A DNA stretch of 64,000 bases from Rhea pennata (taxonomy: Eukaryota > Chordata > Aves > Rheiformes > Rheidae), in contig NC_084667.1 in the NCBI RefSeq assembly GCF_028389875.1, positions 63,156,570-63,220,569 of the forward strand. The letters run 5' to 3'. Below the pieces are notes generated by a model. The model was given only the letters and a program-made list of their open reading frames with translations. It made no database searches and was not told where the DNA came from. Below are positions 14,109-25,970 of the stretch, piece after piece (positions within the stretch are counted from its first letter, which is position 1; every line of letters starts with the position of its first letter). The position numbers and the translations under genes are program-made.

Positions 14109-17100
14109 CTTCAGCAGTGAGATTAAGCAAGCAAACTAGAGCTGCAGAGACTTGCAACCAGCCTTGAAAAATCCGTACCAAGCACAAGTTCCGCAAGTAT
14201 TCGCTTTTCTACTTTCTACTTAGACATTCCCAGTATGCTAGTATAATTTGCCACGGCTGTTCTTACAGAAGTGTTACACCCTTTCTAAAATAAAACTGAG
14301 CTATGCGACAGATCTAAAACAGTGAAATGCATCAAAGCAATTAGCAGTTCTGCTGCTTTTATGGTTCTGATTGGAATTCTGATCTAAAGAGGAAAAACTA
14401 GTTCTGCAGCGAGAAAACACAGTGGCTCTGCATAAGGGCTCCATCTGCCGGCATATCAGATCTCCCTGTTCTGTTCAGTATATAGTAAACTGAAACAAAA
14501 CCTACACAGCCATCAATTACATTTTTCTTCTTGCAGTCTATGAATTTCAATAAATACACCATCTGTTCATCTTCTGTGTGGGAGTTCAGTCATCTTCTTG
14601 GCAGCAATATTATTCTAGAGCAATTACCTGTGTCTTTATCACCTATCATTGTGCTTCATCATCTTTTCACCATGTGTAAAAACCAACCACTTTATTACTA
14701 CAATTTCTGTAGGCAGCCCAGTCCTGTTTGTTACCATGGAGATGATCTGTCAAAAAAGTCTACATTTAAAGAAGCAAAAGCTGGAAAAAGGAGGAGGAGA
14801 GAAGCACAAAGAGCCTGAAATGAACTTGTTTCTCTAAGTCAGAGTTTAAACACAAAAGACACATCTTAGGCGGCAGCATCGAGATGCCACTCACAACCTA
14901 GCTGGGAATCCATCAACCTGCCAATACAGAGGATGAGTCAATGACTCACAAGCATTACAACGCGCTCGGAGGTCAGAGACTTGGCTTTAATCCCCCAGCT
15001 GTGTCTCATGATCTGCTCTTAGGAAGGACAATTTCTTATTACTATAAATCAAAAGATAAAACAGGGGGAGGGAGGAGAGACTGGAAAGGCAGGCAGACAG
15101 GCAGCAGCAATTTCCCCTCTCCCTAGTGGTCACTAGCAAGACAGCGAATTTTAGGTCAACTGCACTGTAGAAGACCTCTTCAAATTCACCCTCAACTCAT
15201 TCCTCAACTTCACTCTGTTCATGCTTCATTTCCTCGCATCCCTTCCATGGATTCCTGTCTAGCTCTGCTCTTTTGCTCCTTTCTTCACAGTCAGCACGCA
15301 GTTCCCCTTCTCCTTCCATGAAACATATACACACTTGCAGGTGTTTTACAAGTATCTTTCCAAATTCCTATATATTTCTAAAGCCGCTGCTAGAGCTAGC
15401 CTTTTATAGATGCTTGCTCCTCCACCCACCCACATACACCCCTCCTTTCACTTCACAAAATCCTGTTCTCCTCTTCAAATTGTTTCATCTCCTCCAGCCT
15501 TCCAGCTCCCATCCTTCCAAGCCATAATCGCTCTCATGTTACTGCAGGAAAAATATTAGCAAGGTACAAAGGACTTGCTGATCCTCTGCATTTCTAGGAT
15601 GCGTCATTAGCAGCCTTGAGCTGAAACACGCCGAGCTGCAAACCGCTTTGGTTCAATTCATCCTTGAATCCCTGGAAGAAATAAGCAATCTCAGAGCTAT
15701 CCAATTTGTTTAATATCAAGCACACATGCATTGAGTTTTAATGATGTGGGTTGACACACTGACTTGCAAGGCTACAAAAATGACCACTTAGGAACAGTAA
15801 AGCTAATTTACCATCTTCACAATAAATCATGAAACCATATTTAGGGAGGGAGGGTACATTTTCTAAAAGTTCTCTAGACTTTCAAAAGCACTTTAATTTC
15901 TGTCAGTCTACCTAGAGACACAAGCACTCAGTTTTCAGACATGCTGAGTGCCCATATGTTCCAAGCATCTCTGCCCATAAAGTACCTTAGGAAACTGGGT
16001 CCAAAGGGCATAAAAACTAGATATTCCAAATGAGCGAGAAATCTGGGAATCTAGGGATAAGCAACTAGTCCAAGGCATTAAAAAGGAAGGCACAGCAGCA
16101 GAAATAACGCTTAGTTTCAGCGGTGAGAAATTCCAGTGCTTAACTTCTGAAGAAGAAAAGAAGGGGAGGGGAAATTACAAAAAAGCAGTGGGTGAAAGGA
16201 AGAGGGGAATGACAGAAAAACCCCTCAAGAATACATCAGGGACGCAGTGTCATCAGAGTTAAAAGCAGAAATGTCATTGATATAAAGAAAAGCATCATAC
16301 ATATGCAAAATCCAGCATCCACTGAGAAAATAGGAACTAAAAAAGATAATCACGTTCTGACTTCAAATCTAATCTTCCCAGAAGTTTACTATGGAGCAGA
16401 AATTCTTCCCAACTGCCCCTTAGCAGAAGTGTTATTGAGGAGAGACCGAGTTTCATCAGACAACACAACCACCCCAGTTGCTGAGGAAATGGCACCCCCA
16501 CACCTTCCTTTATCTGAAAAAACGTGGGCTCTGAGTTTTCTCTTTCTCTCTCTCTCAGATAACATAGGCTGTGCCATCAACTTCCATATGGTGCTTTAAC
16601 TTCTGCAAGACATCAAGCTAGAGACAAGCCCAGGGAAAGATACGTCTCTGCTCTTTAGCTGGACTGGATGCTGCAAAGATTGGATGGAGATCAATACGTG
16701 CCCAGGCTGAAAAATACCTTCCACTGTCCTGGGCTGACTTAAGCCGCCACTTGATAGGCACGCTGGGGAAACTTCTGCTTCTGCTAAACTCCCTTCGTCT
16801 CTCCAGGCTGAGTGGATGCTAACTCTCAGCCTGGATGAGAGTGCACCTCTGCGCCCAGGAGACTTCCAAAGCAGCTAGCCCCAGCCAGCAGGGTCTGTGC
16901 CACCTCTGCTCGTGGTTCGTGCTAGCAGTCAGCCAGGACACACGCCAGCTCTGCCTGCCTCTTGCAGCGCCCACGGATAGTCTGCAATGAGAACCTGCTG
17001 CTGGGAGAGCCGGCCCCAGCAGAGAGCCATTCACCCTGCACACTGCTGCTGAGGCTGACCTGCAGCAACAGTCAGCAACGGGACACCTCCAATACCTACA

Positions 17101-18410
17101 CAGTCCAACACCGAGACCTGGACAGTAAGATTCTCCTATGTCACTCCCATTCTCCCAAAACCTTAGCAGCTTTTCAAAAATCACTATTTCTGCTTGTTCT
17201 TCTGTTTGAACAGACGTTCCCTGTCCCTGCTGTGTGCTTGCATAACGATGCTGCCTGTCTAGGACTCTTACAAGGCGTGCAGGAGAGGGAGAAGGAAAAG
17301 CACTACAGGGCTTGAGGTTTACCCTAGGCTGGCCACCCACAGATTTATAAAAGATAGGAGAAGAGAGCAGAAAGGGATATGCAGGAAAGAATAAAAATGG
17401 AATAGAGGATTTCCTCTTTACAGAGGAAACCAAATACACGCAAGCCAAACCAATGCACACATTACATAAAACAGCCAAAGCATCCACAGGGAAGGGGCCT
17501 TCCAGCTCTGTTGGTGCGCAGAGGAGGGGAACTAGTAAGTCACCTCTCTCTCCCCTTCAGGGAGCCACAAGCACACTACCCAGTAGAACCCAGGAGCTGC
17601 TGCAGCAGGGACACCCGGGATTACTGGCCAGATCATGCACACATTGCTCCCCAAGCCAGGAGCATGCCAAGGGCGCATGCCAAGCGGAAACAGCAGCACA
17701 CACAGCAACTCCACTAATGTCAGCAGGCCCTGTACAAGAGGTCTGCAAGCCTGCCTGCACAACTCCAGCAGCCAGGAAGCAGGGAGGCACGCAAACATCC
17801 TTCACCTGCCCAGAGCAGCATGCACTGAAACAGCCACAGGAACTTGCCCAAGCTTTTCCTCCTGCTGCAGGTTTGTGCCTGGCCAGGGGCAGAAGGCAGT
17901 GTCTGCTCATTCCTTGGCAGTATCCCATGTCTACAGCTTTCCTATCTGCCAGCATAACCTTCCAGCAGTTTGCATAGCCATCACCTTCAGATCTTCAACT
18001 GGCTGAGATGGAAATGGAAACAATCTGCAGTTGCTGTTTTCAGGTAACACCTGCAACCCCATCTCCTCCACGGACATGCATTCTCATCCTCTGCTGTGAC
18101 AGGTAACACATGGACTCAGCGCAGCTATTCAGGAGCTTGCAGGGCTGGCACTTGGCAAGCCAACTGGAAGGCAAGCCAAGGCTAGACACAGGAGGAAGCG
18201 ATAATGCACATGCCAAAGGGTCATACTAGTACAATGTCACTATTGCCTGATTTCAATTCACTAGTGGCAACTCTTCACAGTCTGACTACCTAAATTGTGC
18301 TTCAAACTGTCACAAATTATTCCAACAGGTGATCCAGCATCATCCCTCCTCAGACCACAGCCTGAGGAGGGCAGTGGCAAAGGCACGGAAAGGGCAGCGT
18401 CCCTAAGGAG

Positions 18411-18460
18411 GGAGAAAGGTATATTTAATTACTCAGGAGAAAGGTATATTTAATTACTCA
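18411..18460 (+). repeat. Perfect 25-bp tandem duplication
   Basis: Two identical adjacent copies of a 25-base unit beginning GGAGAAAGG and ending ATTACTCA. The lack of differences suggests a recent event. Confidence 0.95.
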
Positions 18461-18865
18461 ACAAAAGGCCTCATCAGCTCTTTGTTCGGAACTGCTTTTT
18501 GCCAAACAACCAAGCAAAAGACAATCTTGCATCTCTCACGGTTCTGCAGGTGTAAACAAGTCAGCACAGCTGATCTAGTCATCCTGTCTGCAGGAGTAAT
18601 GCAGAAACCCAGAGCACGCACAACAGCGCACCCAGACCTTTGAGAAACACGTAGCCAAAAAGCCACAGCTCTTAGCAGGCACCGAGCCGGCAGCCCTCCT
18701 TGCTGACAGGCTCTCTTCATTTATTTGAAGTTCAGTGATAGCTGAATGTGTATACTTCAATAAACACAATTTTGATAAATTGGTGCTTGCATTACATTAG
18801 CACTTTAAAGCTGTCAACCAAGATTGTGCCGCTACAGTTCAATGTACTATAGAGACACTCTGTAA

Positions 18866-19006
18866 AACAGCCTCTGCCCTGCAGAGCTTAAAGGCACGAG
18901 AGAGAAGAGGTGAAACACACACACAGAGAGGTGAAATAACTTGCTCCAGATCGTATAGCAGATTAGTGGCAGGGATGGAAACAGGACCTAATCCCCAAAA
19001 TGCCAG
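18866..19006 (+). mobile_element. MIR/CORE-SINE-like fragment
   Basis: CAGAGAGGTGAAATAACTTG, CTCCAGATCGTATAGCAG and TTAGTGGCAGGGATGGAAAC match the order of the MIR core (GAGGTTAAGTAACTTGCCCA, AGGTCACACAGC, GTGGCAGAGC). It is an old copy with many changes. An amniote CORE-SINE relative of MIR is equally possible. Confidence 0.55.
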
Positions 19007-20190
19007 TCGAGAGGATTAGGTTAATGAAGAAACATCATTAACACCTTTCACTCGCTCCTGTGAACTTTGTGACACTTATATTGCCATACATAAAGCAACT
19101 CACATTTCTGTGATCAAAGCAGTGTTAATTATTTCAGTTCACATCATGTTTTTATCCTCAGTTCAGCAGTAGCCTCTGCTTGTTCTATAAAAGCTTAACA
19201 ATAAAAATATTCCTAGCTTCACCCCCGGGCAGCAGTTTACTGGCAGCACTGGGTAAGTGTACAGTCAGCACCACCCACACCAGTCTGCCTGGCAGAGGAG
19301 CGGGGTTGGACTGGATTCAAAGGCAGTTCATGGCTTGAGAAACAGAAATCACAGCGGGCATAGGGAAAAATGGGAGCCTCCTCAGAGCTTTTTGGAGAAA
19401 AAAAATGAAATATCTTAGAAGAACACATCCTCATTGCTCTCATATTTTAGGAATGCACTTTTTTTTTTTTTTTTCTTCCCATACGTATTATTGACTTACT
19501 GGTTATTCCACAGGCTTTTTATGGCTTTTTCATTAAATAGCAATTAAAGCAAGCAGCCAAAGTGAAACCCGACCTGCATGGTGATAAGACAGAAAGCCTT
19601 GAGAAAGCCGTTTTTCCTTCCTCAGTGTAGGTAAAAGGAAGACAGAAAGAGGCACTAGATCTATGTCATGATATTTTACCTTGTGTCTGCAGGTAGCAGG
19701 ATACAATCATGGTACCAATTCTTGAAAATATCATTGGCAGTTCTCTTTGGGTGATTTCCTGGCCTTGTTACTTACAAATATTCCAAGGACAGAGTAAAGC
19801 CTTATGCTGCCATTTACTAGTATTGATACACAATGCCAGCAGAGTACTCTAGGGACATCTTGCTTTGGACCCCCCACATAAAGGCAAGCAAACAACTTGC
19901 AACTTTCAGCTAAACGGACCATAAAACCTCCTGCATACTTCACCTGCATTACCATCATACGGATTCCCGCTCCTTTGCCAATCAGATCTTGCATCCTTAA
20001 TCTCTCAGTTATCATTTTCACTTCTATTTTAAAATCCAAAAATCAACTCAGGTTTCTCAGGGTATTGGTTGCAAGCCTTGAGGAAGTTCAGGGTATTTAT
20101 CCTCTCCAGAGAGCTGTATACATAGTCAACAGTGAAAGGCAGTTAGCATTTTCCCAAATAATATAAAAATAATATAGAAATACAGCAGGG

Positions 20191-20329
20191 GGGCAGGCCT
20201 AGCTCAGTTGGTTAGAGCGTGGTGCTGCTAATGCCAAGGTCACGGGTTCAATCCCCGTATGGGCCACGCTGAGGGTTGGACTAGATGATCTCCAGAGGTC
20301 TCTTCCAACCTTACCATTCTATGATTCTT
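20191..20329 (+). mobile_element. tRNA-derived SINE with CR1 tail (TguSINE1-like)
   Basis: The head (20191-20266) resembles a tRNA-Ile gene, with A box TAGCTCAGTTGG at 20200 and B box GGTTCAATCC at 20245, ending in GGGCCA. The acceptor stem is imperfect and the anticodon position reads GCT, so it is not a working tRNA gene. The tail (20267-20329) is a CR1 3' end finishing in ATTCTATGATTCT, the terminal repeat by which CR1 primes. Passerine TguSINE1 has exactly this tRNA-Ile plus CR1 design (established knowledge). No target-site duplication is evident, as is usual for CR1 mobilisation. Confidence 0.88.
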
Positions 20330-20895
20330 TCCACAGAAACTATTACAGTTTTTTTCTCATTCTTCAGCCCTGGAGAAACTAAACTCCCTCACATGAAAAT
20401 AGGGCAGGAAGTGAAAGGACTGCACGAGAACAAATGAGCCCTAGGATGACCATACTTGCAAAAAGTTTGGAAAATTCTTGGGTACAGCGAATACAACGGT
20501 CTTGGGGCAGTAATGGGAACAAAATGCCCTTCTTAGCAGAAGGCTTCACTGCAGCGCTGCTCTAACAAAGCACCCCTGACCCAACATAGGACAGTCTCTG
20601 CAGAAGGGGATAGAGAGACTGGCTTGCTCTCTGCCTGCTTTGTACATTGCATTGCATTAGAGGATGCAGGAGAGATCTTAGCTGGCTTCAAGCTAACTCA
20701 CACAAGTACTGGAGACAGTCTGGCCATGACTGAAGCACATAGACTAATTAACCCCGCCAAGGATTAGTTAGCAGGATAGATGTAGAAAAGGCTGTAAGCT
20801 TCTTTGGGACCAAGCCGCTTGACCTGTAGAGAGTCCTGTTCATCTACGGTGTGCTTTTGACCAAGAGACACCACCTCCATGTTCATCTGAAACCA

Positions 20896-21059
20896 CTAGA
20901 GGTTGCACATTCCTTCTCCTCCGATGAGCTGAAATTTTACATTGAGGTATCCCTTGTGGTTGCCATTGCATTCACGCGTACAAAGCTTCAAGTATTCCTC
21001 CGTGAGGCACGAGAAGCAATCCTTCATTTCTCTGCATCGCTCCACAATGTATCTAGAAT
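20896..21059 (-). CDS. Candidate terminal coding exon, cysteine-rich, unrecognised
   Basis: After a good minus-strand acceptor (CCCTCTCGGTTTGCTAACAG) an open frame of 53 codons runs to TAG. It includes SRYIVERCREMKDCFSCL, LKLCTRECNGNHKGYL and LIGGEGMCNL, with six cysteines. Composition is protein-like (charged residues, little low complexity), and about seven CpGs survive in an AT-rich setting, as often seen in exons. The acceptor phase matches the donor of the CpG-island exon at 45124-45142. Joined, they would give a 60-residue protein. I do not recognise the family. A chance frame is a real alternative, and the opposite strand is open too. Confidence 0.27.
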
Positions 21060-21114
21060 CTGTTAGCAAACCGAGAGGGAAAACAGACCAATTTAATTGC
21101 CCAGGAAAAAAAAT

Positions 21115-21360
21115 AAAATACAAAAAAAGGAAGGTCATGGAAGACATGACATACAAGCAGAGGATAAACAAATGGGGACAATTTAGGCTGAAGCAAAGGA
21201 GGTTAGAGAAAGGAGAGAAAACAAAAAAGATTGCTGCAAATCAAAAGGGAATTAATCTGTTCCTCGTATCTGTTAGGTACAGAACTTAAATTGCAGCAAG
21301 ACAAATCCGCCAAGAGTGATTTTGATGCAGGTCTTCCAGACATGGGGCAAGGGAATGGAC
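21115..21360 (+). mobile_element. Degraded CR1 LINE fragment
   Basis: The plus strand encodes TYKQRINKWGQFRLKQRRL, a decayed form of the CR1 Y-E-RLK-LGLF-LEKRRLRGD block. It is followed by CTTAAATTGCAGCAAGACAA, another CR1 landmark. The open frames here are remnants of the LINE. Confidence 0.5.
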
Positions 21361-24300
21361 TTGCAGTCCTTTCCAGCTTTATTTCTTACAGTTTAATTTT
21401 TACAATTATCTCTGCTGGGGTAACTCCCCAAAACCAAGGAGTCAAGAAATCCTTTTGTTGGCAATATTTTGTTGGCAAACAAAGCAAGTCAAAATAGGAT
21501 TTGGCTCCCATTTCATGAAAGCTAGAACATTTGTACACAAAGAAATAAAGTCTCCATTTAGCCTCAGGTCCTAAACATTGGAACAAAAAAGACAGAGTAA
21601 GAAAATAACCAGAGCCAAACAATGAAAATTAAAACAATTCAACAAAAGCAAAGTCAGTATTAAAATCCATTATGGAGAGAAACATGGACTCTATTAAATT
21701 TATTGCCTGGTTTCAGGACTTGGGAAGAGTCTCCTCATTTCCTGTACCTCCTGAGTATTTAGTATGTCCCTTATGAGCTAAGTCCTCCAGAGTCTTCTTA
21801 ATGTCATGTTCTAAGCATTTCTGCATTGTAAATCATCGATTTTTATCTCCTTCTTCCAATCAATGCAAAGATATTTATGCTGAACACATAAAAGCTCTTA
21901 ACACTATAGAAAAACCAATTACACCCTGCAAGACGTTTGCTTTCGGTAGTTGACATCATGGAATTATCCATTACACTTTGCACATGCCTGCCATTTACAG
22001 GAAAGCAGCGTGACCTTGCTTGCTTGAAGTCCACATCTGTGCAACTTTGCGGAGCAACGTCACAGGAACCTGCAGCAAACATAACCATGTCTGGCTCAGG
22101 GTGCAACTCACGAAAGCCGCAACTCAGGAGAGCTGGGAGAGTGTTTTGGGGAAGCAGCCCTCTGGGTCTGTCCTGCTCCTGTCCTCCCCCCAGGCATCAG
22201 CTGGGATGCTGGCTAGGCGGCTCTTTGCTCTCACTGCTGCAGTCATTCTTCTCTTCACAGCCTCTGAAGACTGGAAAACTCCAATTCATTACCTCTCCTT
22301 GCTCACCAGGGCTTCAAGGATGGGCTCTGCATCCACCCTCAGCCAGTGGGCCACCCTAGTACTTCCATTTCTTCCCGCTCCCATGCGGTGGGCTGGCATA
22401 GCCTATATTTGAACTCCAGGACAGGCACAAACTAAAGTATCATACAAGTTCCTATCATTGTAATTACCCAGAACACACAGGGAACCCTTCTGGCTTGATC
22501 ATCCAAGTTTCCTTCTCTTGGATGATGTTCGGACCCAATGCCTTTCTGGACACAATCAGGATACAAGGGACAAAAGTAGAGAGCACACATGGATGTCTTC
22601 CCCCACTCCGTGCTACTTGCAACACAGGTACACAGAATGAGCCAAGAACCAGCCCTTCTGTCTCCGTAAAACTGCAACAAACTTGTCAAGTCTGAGTGGT
22701 TTCTATCATGACTCGCCCACCAGCCCCCTGTCTTGCACTTTCTTCTTCTAGTAGTAGCAATTCACACCTTCCTAGCAAAGCACTGTGGCTTGTTTCCCAT
22801 TTCAGCACCCAAACAACATTCAGCATTGCAGGTGCTGGAAGCAAGACGAGGCCTGGGGAGGACCCACCCGTGGAGGGGCAGCCTCCCCAGCATCAGCATC
22901 ATACTCTGGCTCTCGCATGTCACCAGCTTAGCAAAGAAGGGGAGATTTTAGGCTGCAATGTGACTGACACATGGATGTGCCCTGGCTGTCACATGACTCA
23001 ATGCTTATTTTTTCATATATTAGGGTTTAAAAAGGTTTCATCCAGCATTAAAACAGGCAGTGGTATTTGAGGGACAGCCTACCGAACAAGGACACAGAGG
23101 AGACAGGCACACCTTCCCTAGCACTGCCGAGGGGCTTACCTTTCTGATCGCTGTTGATTGCTCAGATTTTACCTGAAAGGTCTGCAGCCCCGGCAGGCGA
23201 GGAACAGCCTTTGCGACTAGCTAAACAGAACCACATTTAATTTTTAAAAACTTGGTCGGGTCTTTTTCCAATGAAAAAGACTAATTTCACTGAAGTGAGG
23301 GAACTGTGATACCTTTAATAGAGAGACCACGTTAAAAATCCAGTGGTCACCATTCTCCCTGCCGGTTGCGAAAGAGAATTGCAAAAGCAGTAACTTTTGC
23401 TAGTGTAAGCTAGTGTAAGCATTAGAGCTCATATTCCTCCTACTTAATTCTCTAAGGTCCCAGTGGACCCAGCTGAGTAAGGCAGAGGAATCTGTCATTA
23501 GCAGAACAATTAATTTTTTTGCATATCTGCTGGATATAAGTTCCAAGCACTGCAGCACAGACCTATTCATTCACAGCCAAACTGTACAAATTGAAATTTT
23601 TCAGATCCTGAACTTTTAGAGGGCTTTTTTTTTTTTTCCCAAAAAGTTCCCCAAAAGCCTTTAAAGGATTCAGCCAAGTTCACCGCCTGCTGGCAGATCT
23701 GCCCCCATTAACAGGAGATCAAATCACTTGGGAAAAAATAACATACTCAGCTCGACTGTTTTTAAAAAACGACAACTTGATTTTGACTCTCAAATTGCAG
23801 GAAAATTTTGACTTTTCCCCCTCTGCTATTCACCAGTTTCTGAACACCTGGAGCATCAGGCAGCCAGGGCATGATGCAAGAATGCCAAGCAGATACTAAG
23901 AGGAGCAGTAGGAGTAGAGGAAAGGTCCGTTTCTCTAAAAGCATTGACAGAGATGCACACGCAAGAGAAAAGCTGAAGACAAAAAATTGAAGCAGATCAG
24001 TTCAATGACATTAAGCACTTTTGCTATCTCTCTCCTTCAAAAATCAAAGCAGTCTTAAAAGAAAATAAGAGTATAAAATTAATCCGACTTCATACCTCTT
24101 AATCTAAATCAAATAAAATAGCACATGTGGCTTAATTTTAAACTGTAGAGAAATAACAGCCTCCATTCACAAGGGGATGCATAGAAAGATGCAAAATCCT
24201 TGTGTGTTAATCCAATTTTAAATCAAACCTTAATCAGAAAATGCACAGGGAAATTAGTTGGTACAAACATAAATTGTGATTTCCATGCAATAGCTATGCA

Positions 24301-25616
24301 GTATTCATCACACAGTAGTCAGTCAGATTCAAAAAGACTCCTGCTCTGTCTCATACTTGATCACACCATATTTCAGTATATGAGGAACAGAGCAGTCTAA
24401 CAGCCAGTTTGATAATTCAGTTGGCCTACGAACAAACCTAACTCCACCGTCAGCCCTGAAAAATGTTCTGCACTTCCTAGGGGAGAAATCAGACAGACAC
24501 ATACCTGTTTTAATGCAATACTTAACCCAACTTCAGACTCGGGCAGACCTGGAGTTTGAAAGAGGTAAATCTAATGGGGAAAGTCCATCAGGCTCAGAGA
24601 AGGCAATGGACATCATCTCAGGAGAAGAAAACAAAAGACAGCAGTGAGTTTGCGATGGTCTAGAAAAGACTATCCAACAAAAAAAGCAACTATGCTGTCT
24701 GAGAGGGGTATACTGACAAGAACCTAGTACAGATACTCAACTAGCTGAGACTGTAGGAGGCTCTTACCTCTAGAGAGCTCCATGCTGCTGCAGCCAGGCT
24801 GCTTCCAGCGTCCAGCCCAGTTCATACAAGGATCTGCTCTAGAAGTACAACCAAAGGTACTTCACAGTGCCCTCTGCAGCACAAAGCTCATCTTGGTACT
24901 GCTGAACAGTTCAGTTGGCAGCCTGCAACCAGCCAGCCAGCAGGACATATCTCTCCATTTCAGGTCTCATACAGCTGCTTTTATTTTAATGAAAGAACTG
25001 AAGAAAGTCAGGAAACTGTATACAATAGAGGGAGCGAAATGTACATTTTAACTCTGGCAGTATATGAAAGCAATTTCCCTTTACTTGGATTTAAATAAAA
25101 GACCGTGTTGTCTCTCATTTCTCAGCTCAGTCACGTAAAGCCCTGTTCCTGTGATCAACAGCTCTCCTTTTTCTATCTTTACCTCTAATTTGTATAGACT
25201 ATATCATACTTAGGAAACAAACAAATGCTTATTTTAAAAGTATCAAAGAATTAAAACCACTCTGCACAAAGACATATGCTGTGTAATTTGCATAACTTAT
25301 ATAAGATAGTAGCTGTATTTCATGCTATTAATGGAAGAAAGAGTCCTTAAGCAAAACAAAAAACATACAGTCAAGGAGGTTCAGTTGTTTAAGGCTAAGC
25401 TCACACATAGAATTTTTTGCATGGGCCCATGGCAAGTGTTTGGGATGATCCTCTTGCTGTGAGAAGTCAATTTTAATTTGAAAGAAGCACTGCTATTCTG
25501 AAAATTAATAGAAATCCTTCACCCTCAGACTTTCAGAACCATGCTGGTAGCACGGTCCTTTCTGAAGCACCTGCTTGTTGGATTTCGGCACTGAGACTTC
25601 AGCACCTACCGCTGAC

Positions 25617-25970
25617 TGTGCCTGGAACGCGCAGAAGCCCTAACTCTGTGCGTGTCCCCAGCACGTGCAGCTGTGTGAGCAGCGTGCACGTGCTGCACAA
25701 GCGTGCACGTGCTGCACAAGCGTGCAATGCTTCCCCTGACCGAGTGGAAAGCAGCTTATGGCGCCTCAAGAAGGACGGTCGACACCAGAAGCCACAACCC
25801 TTGCCGATGGCTATAAACAAGCGGGCGTTACTGGACCACAATACACCAGGATCAGAACCACCAGGGCAGCAGGGACACGTGGCCACGCATGCCTCCAGAA
25901 AACATCCTTCCAGAGGACTCTGTGCCTGCGTACACACACCCCTTCCTAAGAGGACTGGAAGCACCTGAGT
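25617..25970. promoter_or_regulatory. GC-rich block with four CACGTG sites
   Basis: CACGTG occurs at 25662, 25687, 25706 and 25876 in a GC-rich patch within AT-rich surroundings. The patch is open in several frames on both strands without a recognisable protein. A regulatory element bound by bHLH factors is possible but unproven. Confidence 0.3.
25682..25725 (+). repeat. 19-bp tandem repeat carrying CACGTG
   Basis: Two full units of GCGTGCACGTGCTGCACAA and the start of a third. Each full unit contains the E-box/hypoxia-response core CACGTG. Two further CACGTG sites lie at 25662 and 25876. Confidence 0.9.

Larger units (their letters stand above)
9166..18410. other. Non-coding AT-rich stretch with simple repeats
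   Basis: Apart from the CR1 piece and A44 tract listed separately, it holds a purine-rich run (about 12165-12240) and a pyrimidine-rich stretch (15180-15530) that may be an old LINE remnant. The GC-richer 16.8-18.0 kb block contains the longest open frames of the left half (222 codons minus, 174 plus). Neither shows a known domain or signal. Confidence 0.55.

Noticed and set aside
16819-17487. 222-codon minus-strand open frame
   Set aside because: It overlaps other long frames on both strands in a GC-richer patch and has no domain, homopolymeric signal peptide or splice context that I recognise. Best explained by composition.
20191-20266. Functional tRNA gene
   Set aside because: The acceptor stem does not pair properly, the anticodon loop is altered and it is fused to a CR1 tail, so it is a SINE head.
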